The position numbers and the translations under genes were made by a program. This document shows, piece by piece, positions 23,054 through 32,658 of a stretch of DNA of 42,558 nt. The stretch comes from a virus: IMG/VR virus record IMGVR_UViG_3300017991_000182, positions 1 to 42,558 of that record; one strand, written 5' to 3'. Each line of letters opens with the position of its first letter. The first letter of the stretch is position 1. The notes under the pieces are model-generated. The model was not told where the DNA came from. It did no database searches and was given only the letters and a program-made list of their open reading frames with translations.

Positions 23054-24325
23054 ATGGGAACGTTCCTAGAGAGAGTCGTCGTGATGGTTCAAGGAGTGGC
23101 CAAGAATTTTGCTAATACTATGAGATCCGCTAGTCAGAGAGTTCAAGAGTACAGGCAGAATTTAAACAAAACTAAAAGAGCTATGAGGGGGTTCAAAATA
23201 GAAATGCTTGGCATCATGTTCTTTGGTCAGATGATGCAGCGTACTTTCTTAGGACTTCTCAATCCTGTTATGGAAGCGTTTGGAGTATTTGATTTGTTCA
23301 GAGAGATGCTTTTGATATTATTCTTGCCAGTCATGGAAATGTTATTCCCTATTTTGATGAAAGTGTTTGATTTTTTCACAAACTTACCAGAACCAGTTAA
23401 GAAATTCATAGGTGTCTTCACCATTATAGGAGCAGTGCTAGGCACGGTGCTTTCACTTTTTGGACAGTTAAGTCTTGGTCTTGGATCATTAGGTGTTGCG
23501 TTTCCTTCTTTAGCTACTATTGCGGGCACTGCTTGGAAAGCTATCGTCGGTATTTTTTCTACAGTCGGAGCAGTAATCACAGCGATCATTATTGGTATGG
23601 TAATCGCATGGAAAGAAAATTTTATGGGTATGAAAGATACTGTGAAGAACTTAATCAATAGCGTTAAATTGATGTTTATGGGTTTGTGGAATATGATAAA
23701 AGGAATATTTAATCTTATTAAAGCATTATTCACTGGAGATGTTGATGGAATGATTTTGGCATTTCAACAATTATTGGAAGGTTTCAAACAGTTTATGACT
23801 GGTATAGTTCTTTCTATTGCTAATGCTATCATGGCAGTTATGACTGGCGCTATAAGGTTTGTTAAACTTATTTTTGATTCTGTTTGGAATATAGGGACGT
23901 CCATAGGTGATAAGTTAGCTAATGCATTTAAGACGGCAAAAACTAAAGTCAGGAATGCGATATCTAACATGTTACCTGATTGGCTTAGAGATATTTTTGA
24001 AAAAGGTTTAAGTCTTGAAAGTAAGATTAAAAGCAAGCTTGGCGGTGGTTTGTTGAGTGGCGTCAAAAGTGCTGCAAGTCATTTGTTGGGTGTTGGTAAT
24101 AAGTTTGATGATTTTATTGTTCGTCCTGGTCAAGCACCGATGGCTATTAATCCTAATGATACTGTTATTGGGTTTAAAGGTCAACCTCCCAATATGGGGG
24201 GTAAAGGCGTTGTTTTGAACCAAACACTGAATATTAACGTGGCGAATCAGGATTTGATAAGGCGAGAAATAGATAATGCCAACAGAAGAACTGTTAATGA
24301 ACTGAGAAGGATCGTGAAATCATGA
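23054..24325 (+). CDS. Tail tape measure protein (short)
   Basis: 423 residues. N-terminal coiled region, then several hydrophobic stretches (LILFLPVMEMLFPILM; IGVFTIIGAVLGTVLSLFGQ; GAVITAIIIGMVIAW) and a Gly-rich and basic C-terminus, typical of tape measure proteins. With the usual scale near 0.15 nm per residue it predicts a tail of about 60 nm. No peptidase or lytic domain is visible. Confidence 0.78.
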   Translation: MGTFLERVVVMVQGVAKNFANTMRSASQRVQEYRQNLNKTKRAMRGFKIEMLGIMFFGQMMQRTFLGLLNPVMEAFGVFDLFREMLLILFLPVMEMLFPILMKVFDFFTNLPEPVKKFIGVFTIIGAVLGTVLSLFGQLSLGLGSLGVAFPSLATIAGTAWKAIVGIFSTVGAVITAIIIGMVIAWKENFMGMKDTVKNLINSVKLMFMGLWNMIKGIFNLIKALFTGDVDGMILAFQQLLEGFKQFMTGIVLSIANAIMAVMTGAIRFVKLIFDSVWNIGTSIGDKLANAFKTAKTKVRNAISNMLPDWLRDIFEKGLSLESKIKSKLGGGLLSGVKSAASHLLGVGNKFDDFIVRPGQAPMAINPNDTVIGFKGQPPNMGGKGVVLNQTLNINVANQDLIRREIDNANRRTVNELRRIVKS

Positions 24326-24702
24326 CGGCCGACAACATAATTTTAGATAAAGGAGGAACTAACCAAATAACTATTTACACTATTCTTGTTGAAGAAATAA
24401 TAAACAAGAAGATAACTGAGATTGACCCTCCTCAGAGCAGTGCTAATTGGAGTTCTGGACCGAAAACTTCAAAGCTTGTCGACTTGCTAAGAACTAATGA
24501 ACGATTTGCAGTTACCGGACTCATTAACAAAAGCGATAAGTCCAAAATGAAAAACATCATTAATACTGGTGGTGTTTTGGTCATGGAGTGGGAAGATGAA
24601 GATTTCAACGTCAACTTAGATAAGGAAACAATCACTACCGACGACAGGGAAGACGATCATAAACAAGTGCAGTTCACATGTGTCGTGGGTGAGGATATAT
24701 GA
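24322..24702 (+). CDS. Tail-tip protein
   Basis: 126 residues (MTADNIILDKGGTNQITIYT). Alternating strands (ERFAVTGLINKSDKSKMKNI; GGVLVMEWEDEDFNVNLDKE) like the small distal-tail proteins that follow tape measure genes. It overlaps the preceding stop (ATGA) and also the start of the large secreted protein. Role by position. Confidence 0.55.
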   Translation: MTADNIILDKGGTNQITIYTILVEEIINKKITEIDPPQSSANWSSGPKTSKLVDLLRTNERFAVTGLINKSDKSKMKNIINTGGVLVMEWEDEDFNVNLDKETITTDDREDDHKQVQFTCVVGEDI

Positions 24703-27700
24703 AGAAAATATTATTCTCTTCTGGAATGTTGCTCGTAATACTTATGTCTTCTATTTATGTTATGTTACCTAGTACTGTTAAGTTTGTTGTTGAAGATACT
24801 CGCTCAAGAATATACGTGTACGAAGATGACTCTTGGGTGTTGGGAGCCACAGAATATGTGTACTTGTATGATGGCACTACTAAGATGAGAGCCAAAGAAA
24901 GAACTGTGTTCTACAAAGAATACGATGAGAAAGTCAGAGTTACAAGAACATCTCGCTGGAAAGATAACATAGTAACAACCCACATTTATATCTTCAATAC
25001 TTCTTCTACTGACGTGGAAATGATTCCTATGGAGAGCAAATTCATCTGTGAGAACTGCCAGGGAAAAATAATTCATTTTGAATACAGAGATATAGATTAT
25101 GATGGAATCACCAGAGAAGCTTTCAGTCCTGAGAGTTTAGGTCATAACATGGTTGTTGAATGGGAAGATGGTTATGATTGGGCTAAGTTGTACCAACAAA
25201 AAATAGCTAGTGACAAACTTATCGTGCGTTACCGTCCTGATGATTCAGTCAACATTTACGAAGTTCGAATGTACGATCCAACACCCGACCAGATGAACGT
25301 CAGCTTAAATTACCCATCCGACTCATCCTCGATACCTGCTTGGAATATAGTTTTCAATTACACTCCGTCTATCGATGCCGCAGTAACTTTATTGAACTGC
25401 AGTCTTTATGGAAACTTCACAGGGTCATGGGCTGAGAACCAAAGCAATACTTCAGCGATAACTTCTGGAAGTGTGAATTCATTTCCTAATTTGTTGAACT
25501 TGTCAAACTATGATTACGAATGGAATGCTCAATGCTGTGGGAGCTCACTTGACGAAACAATATTCTCATACGATTTTCAGACGACAAACTGGACTGAAAC
25601 TCATACAGGACATGGTAGCGGAAGAGACGTCGTGTACGGAGCATCATCACTCTACACAGATCTTGATTGTTCGTATAGTTGGTGTGGACAACAAGATAGT
25701 GTGATGACTGCAGATCATGACATTAAAGCGATAGGTGTTGACGTGAATTACAGTATCAAAGCAGTGTTCTCAGGAGATTTTTCTCAAGATGATGCTCCTG
25801 GTGGTAGCGACGGATTCTGGGGATATATTAGATTAGGTAATGGCACTTCCGCAGCAGATGTGACGCTGAAAAGTTTCAATCCTGGACAGACAACGCCAGT
25901 TACAGATACGAGTATTTGGCTGTTCGAATTCGATTATGCTAATGAAAACGTGACATTGTACGATGATGGCGTTGAGGTTGGCGAGTTTGACATTAGTGGA
26001 GTCAGTAATTCTTGGCATCCAATTTTCGAAATCGAAAAGGAGACGACTGTCGACCAAGGAGATCACGAGCAAAGAGTTACCTTGTCTTTGGCTAACTCGA
26101 CTTATTTTGCGAGTACAACCACGTGTGAATTCGCATCAGCTAATTTCACTTTTTCAGCATCTACTGATCCTGACGCTTCTAATGTTGCGATAATTCCTTC
26201 TGTTCCTACGCCTTCTCAAGACTTGACGTGTTCTTATGGTTTTACTAATAGCACAGGTGGAAATGGAAACGATAATAGTAATGTTTCTTGGTTCATAAAC
26301 GGCTTTGAATTTGTTTTTGGAGAGGGTCTTCCTCCTTTTTATTGCTACCAAGAGAGTGCGAATGAAACTAATCAATCAGGAACAGATGGGAGTTGTTCGC
26401 AGATTTACGATGGTTTTGTGAACTCGTCTAATGGTTTTGGAAATCAAAGTTGTATATCTTCAGGTTTATTTGAAAATACTTTTGATGGAAACTCTGGTAC
26501 TTCGATAAATGTAGATTGTGGGGGTCCAGGAATATGTAATACTGCTGGCGGGTGTCAGGTAGTTCATATAGTAAATTATACTATTCCTGCATTCACGTCG
26601 AGCGCTATAGTTCAATATTATGTTCCATTTGTTCAGCCTAGAAACGTCACGGTTTTTAGCGATTGTTTATCTGGCAACACTCTCGATTTAAAATATACCG
26701 CAGACGGATGGGATGAGCGCTATAGGGTTGAATGTATGAATCAATCATCTGGGTCTTATGTTGTGATGGAGGATTACACTTCTAGTTTTATTTTTACTAT
26801 TTTTTATGAAGAGGGAGTTTTTTGGAATATATCAACAGTTACAAATGAATCTATCTTACCGTCTGAAAATACGACTGAAGGCGATATTATTGTTTGTCAG
26901 GTTGAACCTTGCGATGATGTTTTGTGTGGGTCGAAAGTTAATTCTAGCAGTGTGACTGTTGGTGCCGAACCTGATGTTAACACAGCTACTCCGGAGAACA
27001 TATCTGTAGAGTTAGGAAGCATAGTTAACTTACGAGCAAATAGTTCTGACTCGATGGTATGTATTGACGTGTCTCATCCTGATTTTGGTGTGAATGTTTC
27101 TTGTGGCGCTTCTCCTTTGGATTATGCTTTGAACATTTCTTATTTTGTTGATATCACATTCAATGATTCGAAAACTTCGACCAACTTGACTTATACTGGA
27201 AGTGAAAACATTACTCTTGACACGGTGAACATGCACCAGTTCGCAGAAGTTATTAATTTCACGATGTTGCTTTCTGGATTTGAAGATGGTGGTAGTAGTC
27301 CTCAGAATGTGAGCGTGTACGTGAATGATACGTTGAGTAATGATGTTGGTGATTTGGTTTTGACGACGACAACAGTGAATCAGTTCAATGATTCATCTAC
27401 AGAGAAGAATTTGACTTTCCAGGTTTCTGGAACTGAAACTGTATACGTGAAGATTCAGAAGAATATCAACGTCACTAGTGCTAATTTAACGATTGAAGGT
27501 TTCGAAAATGGTGGTGTGTGCACACAGAACGATCCTGCAGTTGCTACTGGTTGTGGTGATAGCTCTGATGGTAATGCGTGGAGCACGACCAATTATGTTT
27601 ATTTGAATTATAAATGGCCTGAAGGGGTGAACAAAACAGCTACTAACTGGACGCTGAAGCACGGCACAGATCCTATGCAAAATAATTCTTTAGATGCTGG

Positions 27701-28901
27701 CTGTTCTGCAATTACTGGAACTCTTCTAAGACTCAGGATGTATTCTGAATATGATTATGTTGATGGAGGATTAGATCCTGCTGAGAGTTACGGTCAGTGC
27801 AGCGATGGTAGTACTTGGACGACAATAACTGACATCCAGAATTATGGAGTGAACACAATAACTTATGATGACGACGATGATTATAGCGAACTCACTTACG
27901 ATGGTGATTTCAGCACGTACTCGTTGTGGATTGAGGACGCTAGCGATGGGAGTGTAGATCAGTGGAGTAGAGGGGTTAGCATTTTGAATGATGCCATACT
28001 TTACGATAGCGCAATAAATTGGTTTTTCGACGATACGTACCCGAATAACACGTATATGGAAGTCGGAACTATTGATGGTACGAGAGAGTGGAATTTCACA
28101 GGAACGTTCGACGGGACGAACACAACTGACGACTTCTCTACCGTGCTTAATAATTATTTGAGTACATGTACTGCGGATGATGCTGGATTCTGCACAGTGC
28201 CTTTCTATTTTGGAAGTGACAGAAGAGGAATAATGGGAGTTAAGAACATAAGCATTCAGTACCAGAGCGGTAGTGCAACCTCATCAATAAATGTTGATTT
28301 GGGCTTGGTGAGAAATTTCTTAGGTAACAGCTCTGGTTTTGTTGACGTACCTATTGTTTTCGAGAGTGCCACACAGGGAATCATACAAGTGTCGAACATA
28401 AACTTATCTTATCGTGGAGGGAACAGAACTTATAACGTCACTCAGCACAACACATCGTACACTGAGAACTTCACATCCGAACTCACGTATTATTATAGCG
28501 ATTGGGATTACGAATTACCCGTTGGGTTCTTCCAGTTCAGTCCAAGAAATGTGACTTCTCAAGATGTTGCTCCTTACGGCCAGGATGATAACGCACCGAT
28601 CTTGAACTTTACAGCTCAGAATTATGGTGGAGTCGCAGCCAATCTCACGATGAAGGTGAACGAGACTGAACCTGCCAGTTGCGTGAATTTAAGTTTCTCT
28701 CAGACCAACTCTTCAGACGACAAGACTATCCTGGTTCCTGGAAGTTGGCATGTTATATTTGGAGAATACACAACAGGACAATCACAGAGTATATGGATGT
28801 GGGCAGATTATAACTGCAACTACACTTCTTGGAGGTTGTGGCAGCCAGACTTAGATGTCGGTGCTTGTTGTAATACTTGCGACATTTGCGACACTCCATG
28901 A
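24699..28901 (+). CDS. Giant secreted sequon-rich protein within the tail module
   Basis: 1400 residues. An N-terminal signal peptide or anchor (MKKILFSSGMLLVILMSSIY) and a body of beta-sandwich-like repeats, with roughly 60 N-x-S/T sequons by eye count, disulfide-type Cys pairs and a Cys-rich end (ACCNTCDICDTP). Segments such as NVTSANLTIEGFENGG are typical of archaeal S-layer-associated proteins. It lies between tape-measure-linked and hub genes, where one expects tail tip or fibre genes, so it may be the receptor-binding protein. An exported, probably glycosylated one would be odd for a virus assembled in the cytoplasm. Confidence 0.65.
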   Translation: MKKILFSSGMLLVILMSSIYVMLPSTVKFVVEDTRSRIYVYEDDSWVLGATEYVYLYDGTTKMRAKERTVFYKEYDEKVRVTRTSRWKDNIVTTHIYIFNTSSTDVEMIPMESKFICENCQGKIIHFEYRDIDYDGITREAFSPESLGHNMVVEWEDGYDWAKLYQQKIASDKLIVRYRPDDSVNIYEVRMYDPTPDQMNVSLNYPSDSSSIPAWNIVFNYTPSIDAAVTLLNCSLYGNFTGSWAENQSNTSAITSGSVNSFPNLLNLSNYDYEWNAQCCGSSLDETIFSYDFQTTNWTETHTGHGSGRDVVYGASSLYTDLDCSYSWCGQQDSVMTADHDIKAIGVDVNYSIKAVFSGDFSQDDAPGGSDGFWGYIRLGNGTSAADVTLKSFNPGQTTPVTDTSIWLFEFDYANENVTLYDDGVEVGEFDISGVSNSWHPIFEIEKETTVDQGDHEQRVTLSLANSTYFASTTTCEFASANFTFSASTDPDASNVAIIPSVPTPSQDLTCSYGFTNSTGGNGNDNSNVSWFINGFEFVFGEGLPPFYCYQESANETNQSGTDGSCSQIYDGFVNSSNGFGNQSCISSGLFENTFDGNSGTSINVDCGGPGICNTAGGCQVVHIVNYTIPAFTSSAIVQYYVPFVQPRNVTVFSDCLSGNTLDLKYTADGWDERYRVECMNQSSGSYVVMEDYTSSFIFTIFYEEGVFWNISTVTNESILPSENTTEGDIIVCQVEPCDDVLCGSKVNSSSVTVGAEPDVNTATPENISVELGSIVNLRANSSDSMVCIDVSHPDFGVNVSCGASPLDYALNISYFVDITFNDSKTSTNLTYTGSENITLDTVNMHQFAEVINFTMLLSGFEDGGSSPQNVSVYVNDTLSNDVGDLVLTTTTVNQFNDSSTEKNLTFQVSGTETVYVKIQKNINVTSANLTIEGFENGGVCTQNDPAVATGCGDSSDGNAWSTTNYVYLNYKWPEGVNKTATNWTLKHGTDPMQNNSLDAGCSAITGTLLRLRMYSEYDYVDGGLDPAESYGQCSDGSTWTTITDIQNYGVNTITYDDDDDYSELTYDGDFSTYSLWIEDASDGSVDQWSRGVSILNDAILYDSAINWFFDDTYPNNTYMEVGTIDGTREWNFTGTFDGTNTTDDFSTVLNNYLSTCTADDAGFCTVPFYFGSDRRGIMGVKNISIQYQSGSATSSINVDLGLVRNFLGNSSGFVDVPIVFESATQGIIQVSNINLSYRGGNRTYNVTQHNTSYTENFTSELTYYYSDWDYELPVGFFQFSPRNVTSQDVAPYGQDDNAPILNFTAQNYGGVAANLTMKVNETEPASCVNLSFSQTNSSDDKTILVPGSWHVIFGEYTTGQSQSIWMWADYNCNYTSWRLWQPDLDVGACCNTCDICDTP

Positions 28902-28908
28902 CGATAAA

Positions 28909-30387
28909 ATGGCAGCTACGAATTTCAAAAAGATAAAGCCTAACGTATGGATTCCTCCTATATACACGGCTAATTATAAAATAACAGTTGAGCGTAGCGA
29001 CGGCACTGTAGATGACATAACTGACGAAATAATCAATTTAGTCGTTGAAGATGGAGTCACTGAAGGTATTGGAACTTTCGAGTTCGAACTGCCAAACCCA
29101 AATGAGACTTACACTACTGCTTGGACGGGCAACGAAATTTTCAGGTATTACAAAGACTATGCTCCAACAGCCACGACATTAAGATTCAGAGGCAGGATAG
29201 AAAAACCAAGCAAGATAGCTAATAATGTTAAAGTCACTGGTAGAAGTGAATCATTGTTCGTTGTAGAAAGAACTGTCACCAAAAAATTCTCTGATACTGA
29301 TACCGCAGTTATACTTTTGGATTTGTTCAACACGTATGGTGATAGCAGATATACTCTCACAAGCATTCCTGCAACTAGCGGAACTCAAATCAGTGTTGAT
29401 TGGGTTGATAAACCATTTTGGGATGCAGTCATAGAATTGTGTTTCGCATCGAATTATGACTGTATAATCTATCCTGACCTGACAGTGCAATTTTTTGCTA
29501 TTGGAAGCATCAACAATGAGACTGATGCTATCGTGTTTGATCTGAACTTGTTTGAGGTTGGTGATTTCGCTCCGGACCTGCAGTTTGTCAGGAATCAGGT
29601 CAGGGTTTATGGTGGTGTGATTGAAGGATCTCAGATTATCTACACAGCCAACGATACTACGTCTCAGACAGCCAATGGTATTAGGAGGCGTAACATATCA
29701 GATGATACCATAACTACGTTCCAGCAAGCTGTAGACCTTGGAAATGCAACGCTGGCGGAGGAGAAGAACCCTCCTCAAGTTGGAGAGATTAAAGCAGTTC
29801 TTCTGGCAACAATCCAAGCAGGAGAGAACATTAGGATTAGCGCGCCTTTTGATGGTCTTGATCTGGATTTTTATAGGTGTTTGATATGGAAAGATGAGAT
29901 TAGTCAGGATATGTTGTCTACGACTGTCACGATCAACAAGCAGCCTAAGAGAATAAGTAATGTGTTCAAGGACAGAATAAATAGGGAAAGTAGAACTCAA
30001 AGCACTACGAGCAATCCGGAAGATTTAGATTTTGCAAAGACTGAGACGTACTCGACAGATGTGGGAACCCATAGCAATACGGAGATTGTGAATAGTGTTT
30101 TGAAGAAAGCGGTTGCTGGAAGTCTTGGAACGTGGACGAGTCCGTCTAGTGAGACTCCTGATGGGAATGACGTGTCGTCTATTGTGCTTTTGGCTGCGGG
30201 TACTAATACGCCTGGAGCAACGTTCAAAGTTAGTTTGAATGGTGGTGATACCTTCGAAACTGTTACGTTGGACACGCTTACAACTTTGTCTTCTACGGTG
30301 GGTAGTGAGATTCAGGTAAAAATTGAATTGGATGATGATGATACTCAGATTAGTTCTTACACCATCCAGTTCAACACGAGTACTTAG
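28909..30387 (+). CDS. Probable baseplate hub protein
   Basis: 492 residues from ATG 28909 (MAATNFKKIKPNVWIPPIYT), 7 bases after the previous stop; the upstream frame is open but overlaps the secreted gene. The pattern YKITVERSDGTVDDITDEII, then FEFELPNPNE, GRIEKPSKI and a body with WDAVIELCFASNYDCIIYPD resembles gp27/gpD-like hub proteins. The C-terminal 90 residues form a carbohydrate-binding-like beta domain. Last gene of the + strand unit. Confidence 0.63.
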   Translation: MAATNFKKIKPNVWIPPIYTANYKITVERSDGTVDDITDEIINLVVEDGVTEGIGTFEFELPNPNETYTTAWTGNEIFRYYKDYAPTATTLRFRGRIEKPSKIANNVKVTGRSESLFVVERTVTKKFSDTDTAVILLDLFNTYGDSRYTLTSIPATSGTQISVDWVDKPFWDAVIELCFASNYDCIIYPDLTVQFFAIGSINNETDAIVFDLNLFEVGDFAPDLQFVRNQVRVYGGVIEGSQIIYTANDTTSQTANGIRRRNISDDTITTFQQAVDLGNATLAEEKNPPQVGEIKAVLLATIQAGENIRISAPFDGLDLDFYRCLIWKDEISQDMLSTTVTINKQPKRISNVFKDRINRESRTQSTTSNPEDLDFAKTETYSTDVGTHSNTEIVNSVLKKAVAGSLGTWTSPSSETPDGNDVSSIVLLAAGTNTPGATFKVSLNGGDTFETVTLDTLTTLSSTVGSEIQVKIELDDDDTQISSYTIQFNTST

Positions 30388-30432
30388 TGCAAGTGCAGCA
30401 TAGGTTTTTTATTGCACTTTTGCACTTTTTTT
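30386..30432 (+). terminator. Terminator at the end of the late operon
   Basis: AGTGCAA (30386-30392) pairs with TTGCACT (30412-30418) and seven T follow at 30426-30432. It overlaps the last codons of the convergent gene at 30409, so the two transcription units end against each other here. Confidence 0.65.
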
Positions 30433-30684
30433 CTTCATGGCTGACAGGATGAAATCCAGAAGTAATGCTCCCGCTGCTGCTCCTACGACGCTTGGTTCCA
30501 TGCCGTACTCGCTCATTCCGAATAGGATGGCTAATTGCATGACTCCTACTCTGATGATTGTTTCGCCTAGCTTCGCCCATTCGAATGCTGTGACTTTTTT
30601 GTCTGCGAGGGCGTTTTCTGCCCATCCAAGTACTGATCTTGCGACTGGTACTACCAGTCCGGTTATTATAGCTGTTATTTCCAT
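30409..30684 (-). CDS. Holin-like membrane protein
   Basis: 91 residues. Two hydrophobic segments (ITAIITGLVVPVARSVLGWA and SVVGAAAGALLLDFILSAM) flank a middle helix (VGVMQLAILFGM), with a Lys-rich C-terminus (KKKSAKVQ); this is the plan of small holins. GGAGGT lies upstream of ATG 30684. The neighbour at 31180 looks like a Cys-His hydrolase, which suggests a lysis or egress pair. Confidence 0.6.
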   Translation of the reverse strand: MEITAIITGLVVPVARSVLGWAENALADKKVTAFEWAKLGETIIRVGVMQLAILFGMSEYGMEPSVVGAAAGALLLDFILSAMKKKSAKVQ

Positions 30685-30724
30685 TGTGTTATACCTCCAT
30701 TAGTTTTTACTCCAAAGTGTCCAT

Positions 30725-31180
30725 CTATACGATAAATAAGTATGGCTTGATAGTTTTTTTCGGCGAGAACACTCTATTGCTTTGAGGCTCAACATACATC
30801 AAATTATCATTCTCATCTATAAAAAAACAAAAAGCATGTTTATAATCAAGCTCTCCTTCGACAGTCATAATATCTGCCCAAACCATTCCAACAGTGCAAC
30901 CAGGAAGAAGCTTCTTCATCATTCCGACGAAAGCCCAGCTGAAATCATCACAATCCCTATCTTCTGGAACGTACGTCATTTCGCTAAAGCGATTCATTTT
31001 GAAAATAGGCATGATTTCAGCTTCGTCATACACTCTATATGTTCTGTCTGCCAAGTGAATATCAGCATTAGAATTTTCTTTTTTGAGTATGATTCGTACT
31101 TTGTTTCCTGTCAAGTGCTTGATTGTTGTTGGCTGTTTTGGAAGTCTGATCCATTGGAATACTAAATTTCCTATCCTCAT
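30725..31180 (-). CDS. Papain/transglutaminase-like protein, candidate endolysin
   Basis: 151 residues from ATG 31180 (MRIGNLVFQWIRLPKQ), the ATGA overlap with the gene before; longer readings from 31258 lack a site. EDRDCDDFSWAF supplies Cys77, DYKHAFCFF supplies His115, and YVEPQSN supplies an acid/amide (Glu131). This Cys-His-Asp/Glu order is that of transglutaminase/papain-like folds, used by pseudomurein endoisopeptidases of methanogen viruses. The fold assignment is by motif only. It may cut the host envelope, or could be an unrelated cysteine protease. Confidence 0.55.
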   Translation of the reverse strand: MRIGNLVFQWIRLPKQPTTIKHLTGNKVRIILKKENSNADIHLADRTYRVYDEAEIMPIFKMNRFSEMTYVPEDRDCDDFSWAFVGMMKKLLPGCTVGMVWADIMTVEGELDYKHAFCFFIDENDNLMYVEPQSNRVFSPKKTIKPYLFIV

Positions 31181-31464
31181 TTTACGTTCACCCCAGTAGA
31201 ATCCTCGTGCAGGTCTCCAGTTTCTACACGACCATCTTTGTAATATATTTTTGAGCAAGCTTTAATGTAATCCACCATTTCTTCGTCGGTAGTCCACGCA
31301 TCTTTGTGCATTACGCTGCCGAAAGGGTAAATGTACTGTTGTAAGTCGGTGGGACTGTAAACGTTCCCATCAGTTCCAAGAAGGAAAAATCTCATTGGTT
31401 CGCGCTCCACGTCTCTAAATCCCATTTCTGCTTCGATCTTTATGATTTGTCTTGCTAAACTCAT
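31177..31464 (-). CDS. Hypothetical protein
   Basis: 95 residues from ATG 31464 (MSLARQIIKIEAEMGF), with GGAGGA upstream and an overlap with the preceding stop (ATGA). Contains FFLLGTDGNVYSPTDLQQYI and a helical mid-part (DEEMVDYIKACSKIYYKDGR). No family recognised. In the middle of the lysis-like cluster. Confidence 0.5.
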   Translation of the reverse strand: MSLARQIIKIEAEMGFRDVEREPMRFFLLGTDGNVYSPTDLQQYIYPFGSVMHKDAWTTDEEMVDYIKACSKIYYKDGRVETGDLHEDSTGVNVK

Positions 31465-31754
31465 TTTCTTCCTCCTTGGTCTTTCACGAGTTGGTTCGCT
31501 CTGTCGAGAGCTGATTGTCTGTCCCACTTTTCAATACCTGTCTCTCTTTGTACTATTGTTTTCTTTATTCTTATATCTATCGGTACTATGACTTCTCTTG
31601 GTGGTGGGTATTGTTTGACTGGTATGTGGATTACTTTCACTGGCGTGGGTTTGCTATTTTGTTCTGCTTGCCAAGCGAAAAAGATTGCGTTGAACAATCC
31701 GAGACACATAATCATTAGAATCCCGAATACAATGGCTGTTTTTTTACCGTCCAT
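31461..31754 (-). CDS. Single-span membrane protein
   Basis: 97 residues from ATG 31754 (MDGKKTAIVFGILMIMCLGL), with the N-terminal span reaching to FNAIFFAW, then a Pro/Val rich extracellular-like segment (PTPVKVIHIPVKQYPPPREV) and a charged tail. GGTGGA lies upstream. Near the holin-like and hydrolase-like genes; it could act in lysis in the manner of a spanin, but the host's envelope is unknown. Confidence 0.5.
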   Translation of the reverse strand: MDGKKTAIVFGILMIMCLGLFNAIFFAWQAEQNSKPTPVKVIHIPVKQYPPPREVIVPIDIRIKKTIVQRETGIEKWDRQSALDRANQLVKDQGGRK

Positions 31755-32004
31755 TTCTTTCCACCATTTCCACCAAGTAATCAATATAATTGCACGACGG
31801 AAGTTTAGTGACTTCACTTAAAATACCTTCTGTTTGTAGAGGACAGTATTGTTTTGGTCTGCAACAATAAGTATTTGTCGCGAACGGCAGTTGTTGTCTG
31901 CCAGTATATCCTAGTGCGACTCTTTCAAGACAGTTTTTCACATCTGGATCGGTTTTTCTATCTTTGAGAGCTTCTTCAACTGATTCGGTTATTGTAAGTG
32001 TCAT
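31744..32004 (-). CDS. Cys-rich small protein
   Basis: 86 residues (MTLTITESVEEALKDRKTDP). Six cysteines: VKNCLERV, YCCRPKQYCPL and SCNYID; the spacing suggests a metal or disulfide site. AGAGGT upstream of ATG 32004. Function unknown. Confidence 0.5.
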   Translation of the reverse strand: MTLTITESVEEALKDRKTDPDVKNCLERVALGYTGRQQLPFATNTYCCRPKQYCPLQTEGILSEVTKLPSCNYIDYLVEMVERNGR

Positions 32005-32015
32005 GTTTGTACCTC

Positions 32016-32225
32016 TTATTTTTTAGATAGATCGTCTATGGTGCTCATTATTTTTTGATAAAGCACCCCATCGATGCCTATTAATCTGCGATGCGATCCC
32101 CACGCGGTATCTATCAATGTTTTAATGTCATCTAAGTGAAGGTAAACGCCTTGTTTCATTTCATCCGGCTGAAGCGTAGCCACATGTCCACTTTCGAGTA
32201 CGTGTACTTTGTTATTTTCAGTCAT
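32016..32225 (-). CDS. Small hypothetical protein
   Basis: 69 residues (MTENNKVHVLESGHVATLQP), with GGTGG upstream of ATG 32225 and the ATGA overlap with the stop of the previous gene. Short strands then helix (HLDDIKTLIDTAWGSHRRLI). Unknown. Confidence 0.5.
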   Translation of the reverse strand: MTENNKVHVLESGHVATLQPDEMKQGVYLHLDDIKTLIDTAWGSHRRLIGIDGVLYQKIMSTIDDLSKK

Positions 32226-32395
32226 TCTTCCACCAGATTACATCCTTTCCCTTTTTTATTCTTAATCAACTTCACTATCTCTTCATAATGTCCTTTTCTT
32301 CGGACTTCTTTTATTATGAGCTTGTTCATCTGACTAACGCACCAATCGCATAGTCTGATGCGTTTTTCTAAAAGAATTAAGTAAAAAGATTTCAT
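32222..32395 (-). CDS. Small basic hypothetical protein
   Basis: 57 residues read directly: MKSFYLILLEKRIRLCDWCV, then basic helices (IIKEVRRKGHYEEIVKLIKN). GGGAGG upstream, ATGA overlaps on both sides. A Cys-x2-Cys (CDWC) and later Cys could hold a metal. Unknown function; overlaps show it is expressed with its neighbours. Confidence 0.5.
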   Translation of the reverse strand: MKSFYLILLEKRIRLCDWCVSQMNKLIIKEVRRKGHYEEIVKLIKNKKGKGCNLVEE

Positions 32396-32658
32396 TGTTG
32401 CCTCCCAAGATTCACTGCAAAAACTTTAGTGTGTCCGACGAATGTATGTTCTTTTATCAAACCTTTGTATTTGAGCTTCAGTATCAAGTTGTGCACTGTT
32501 GTTTTCTTGCTTTTCAGCATTGTGGCAACGTCTGATGCGCTCATAGGTTTTCTCATCATTGTTAGGAACACGTTTACTTCGGCAGGAGTCATTCCGTTCT
32601 GCAGAGTGAACTCTAATCCCGGGAGTAATTCTTGTCCGGGAAAAGATGGTTCGGTCAT
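32392..32658 (-). CDS. Winged-helix DNA-binding protein
   Basis: 88 residues. MTPAEVNVFLTMMRKPMSAS, then DVATMLKSKKTTVHNLILKLKYKGLIKE is a clear winged-helix domain of the TrmB/MarR-like kind, ending in the wing (THVFVGHTKVFAVN-like). It probably controls viral or host transcription. The ATG overlaps the stop of the ssDNA-binding candidate upstream, so it is made early with the replication proteins. Confidence 0.7.
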   Translation of the reverse strand: MTEPSFPGQELLPGLEFTLQNGMTPAEVNVFLTMMRKPMSASDVATMLKSKKTTVHNLILKLKYKGLIKEHTFVGHTKVFAVNLGRQQ

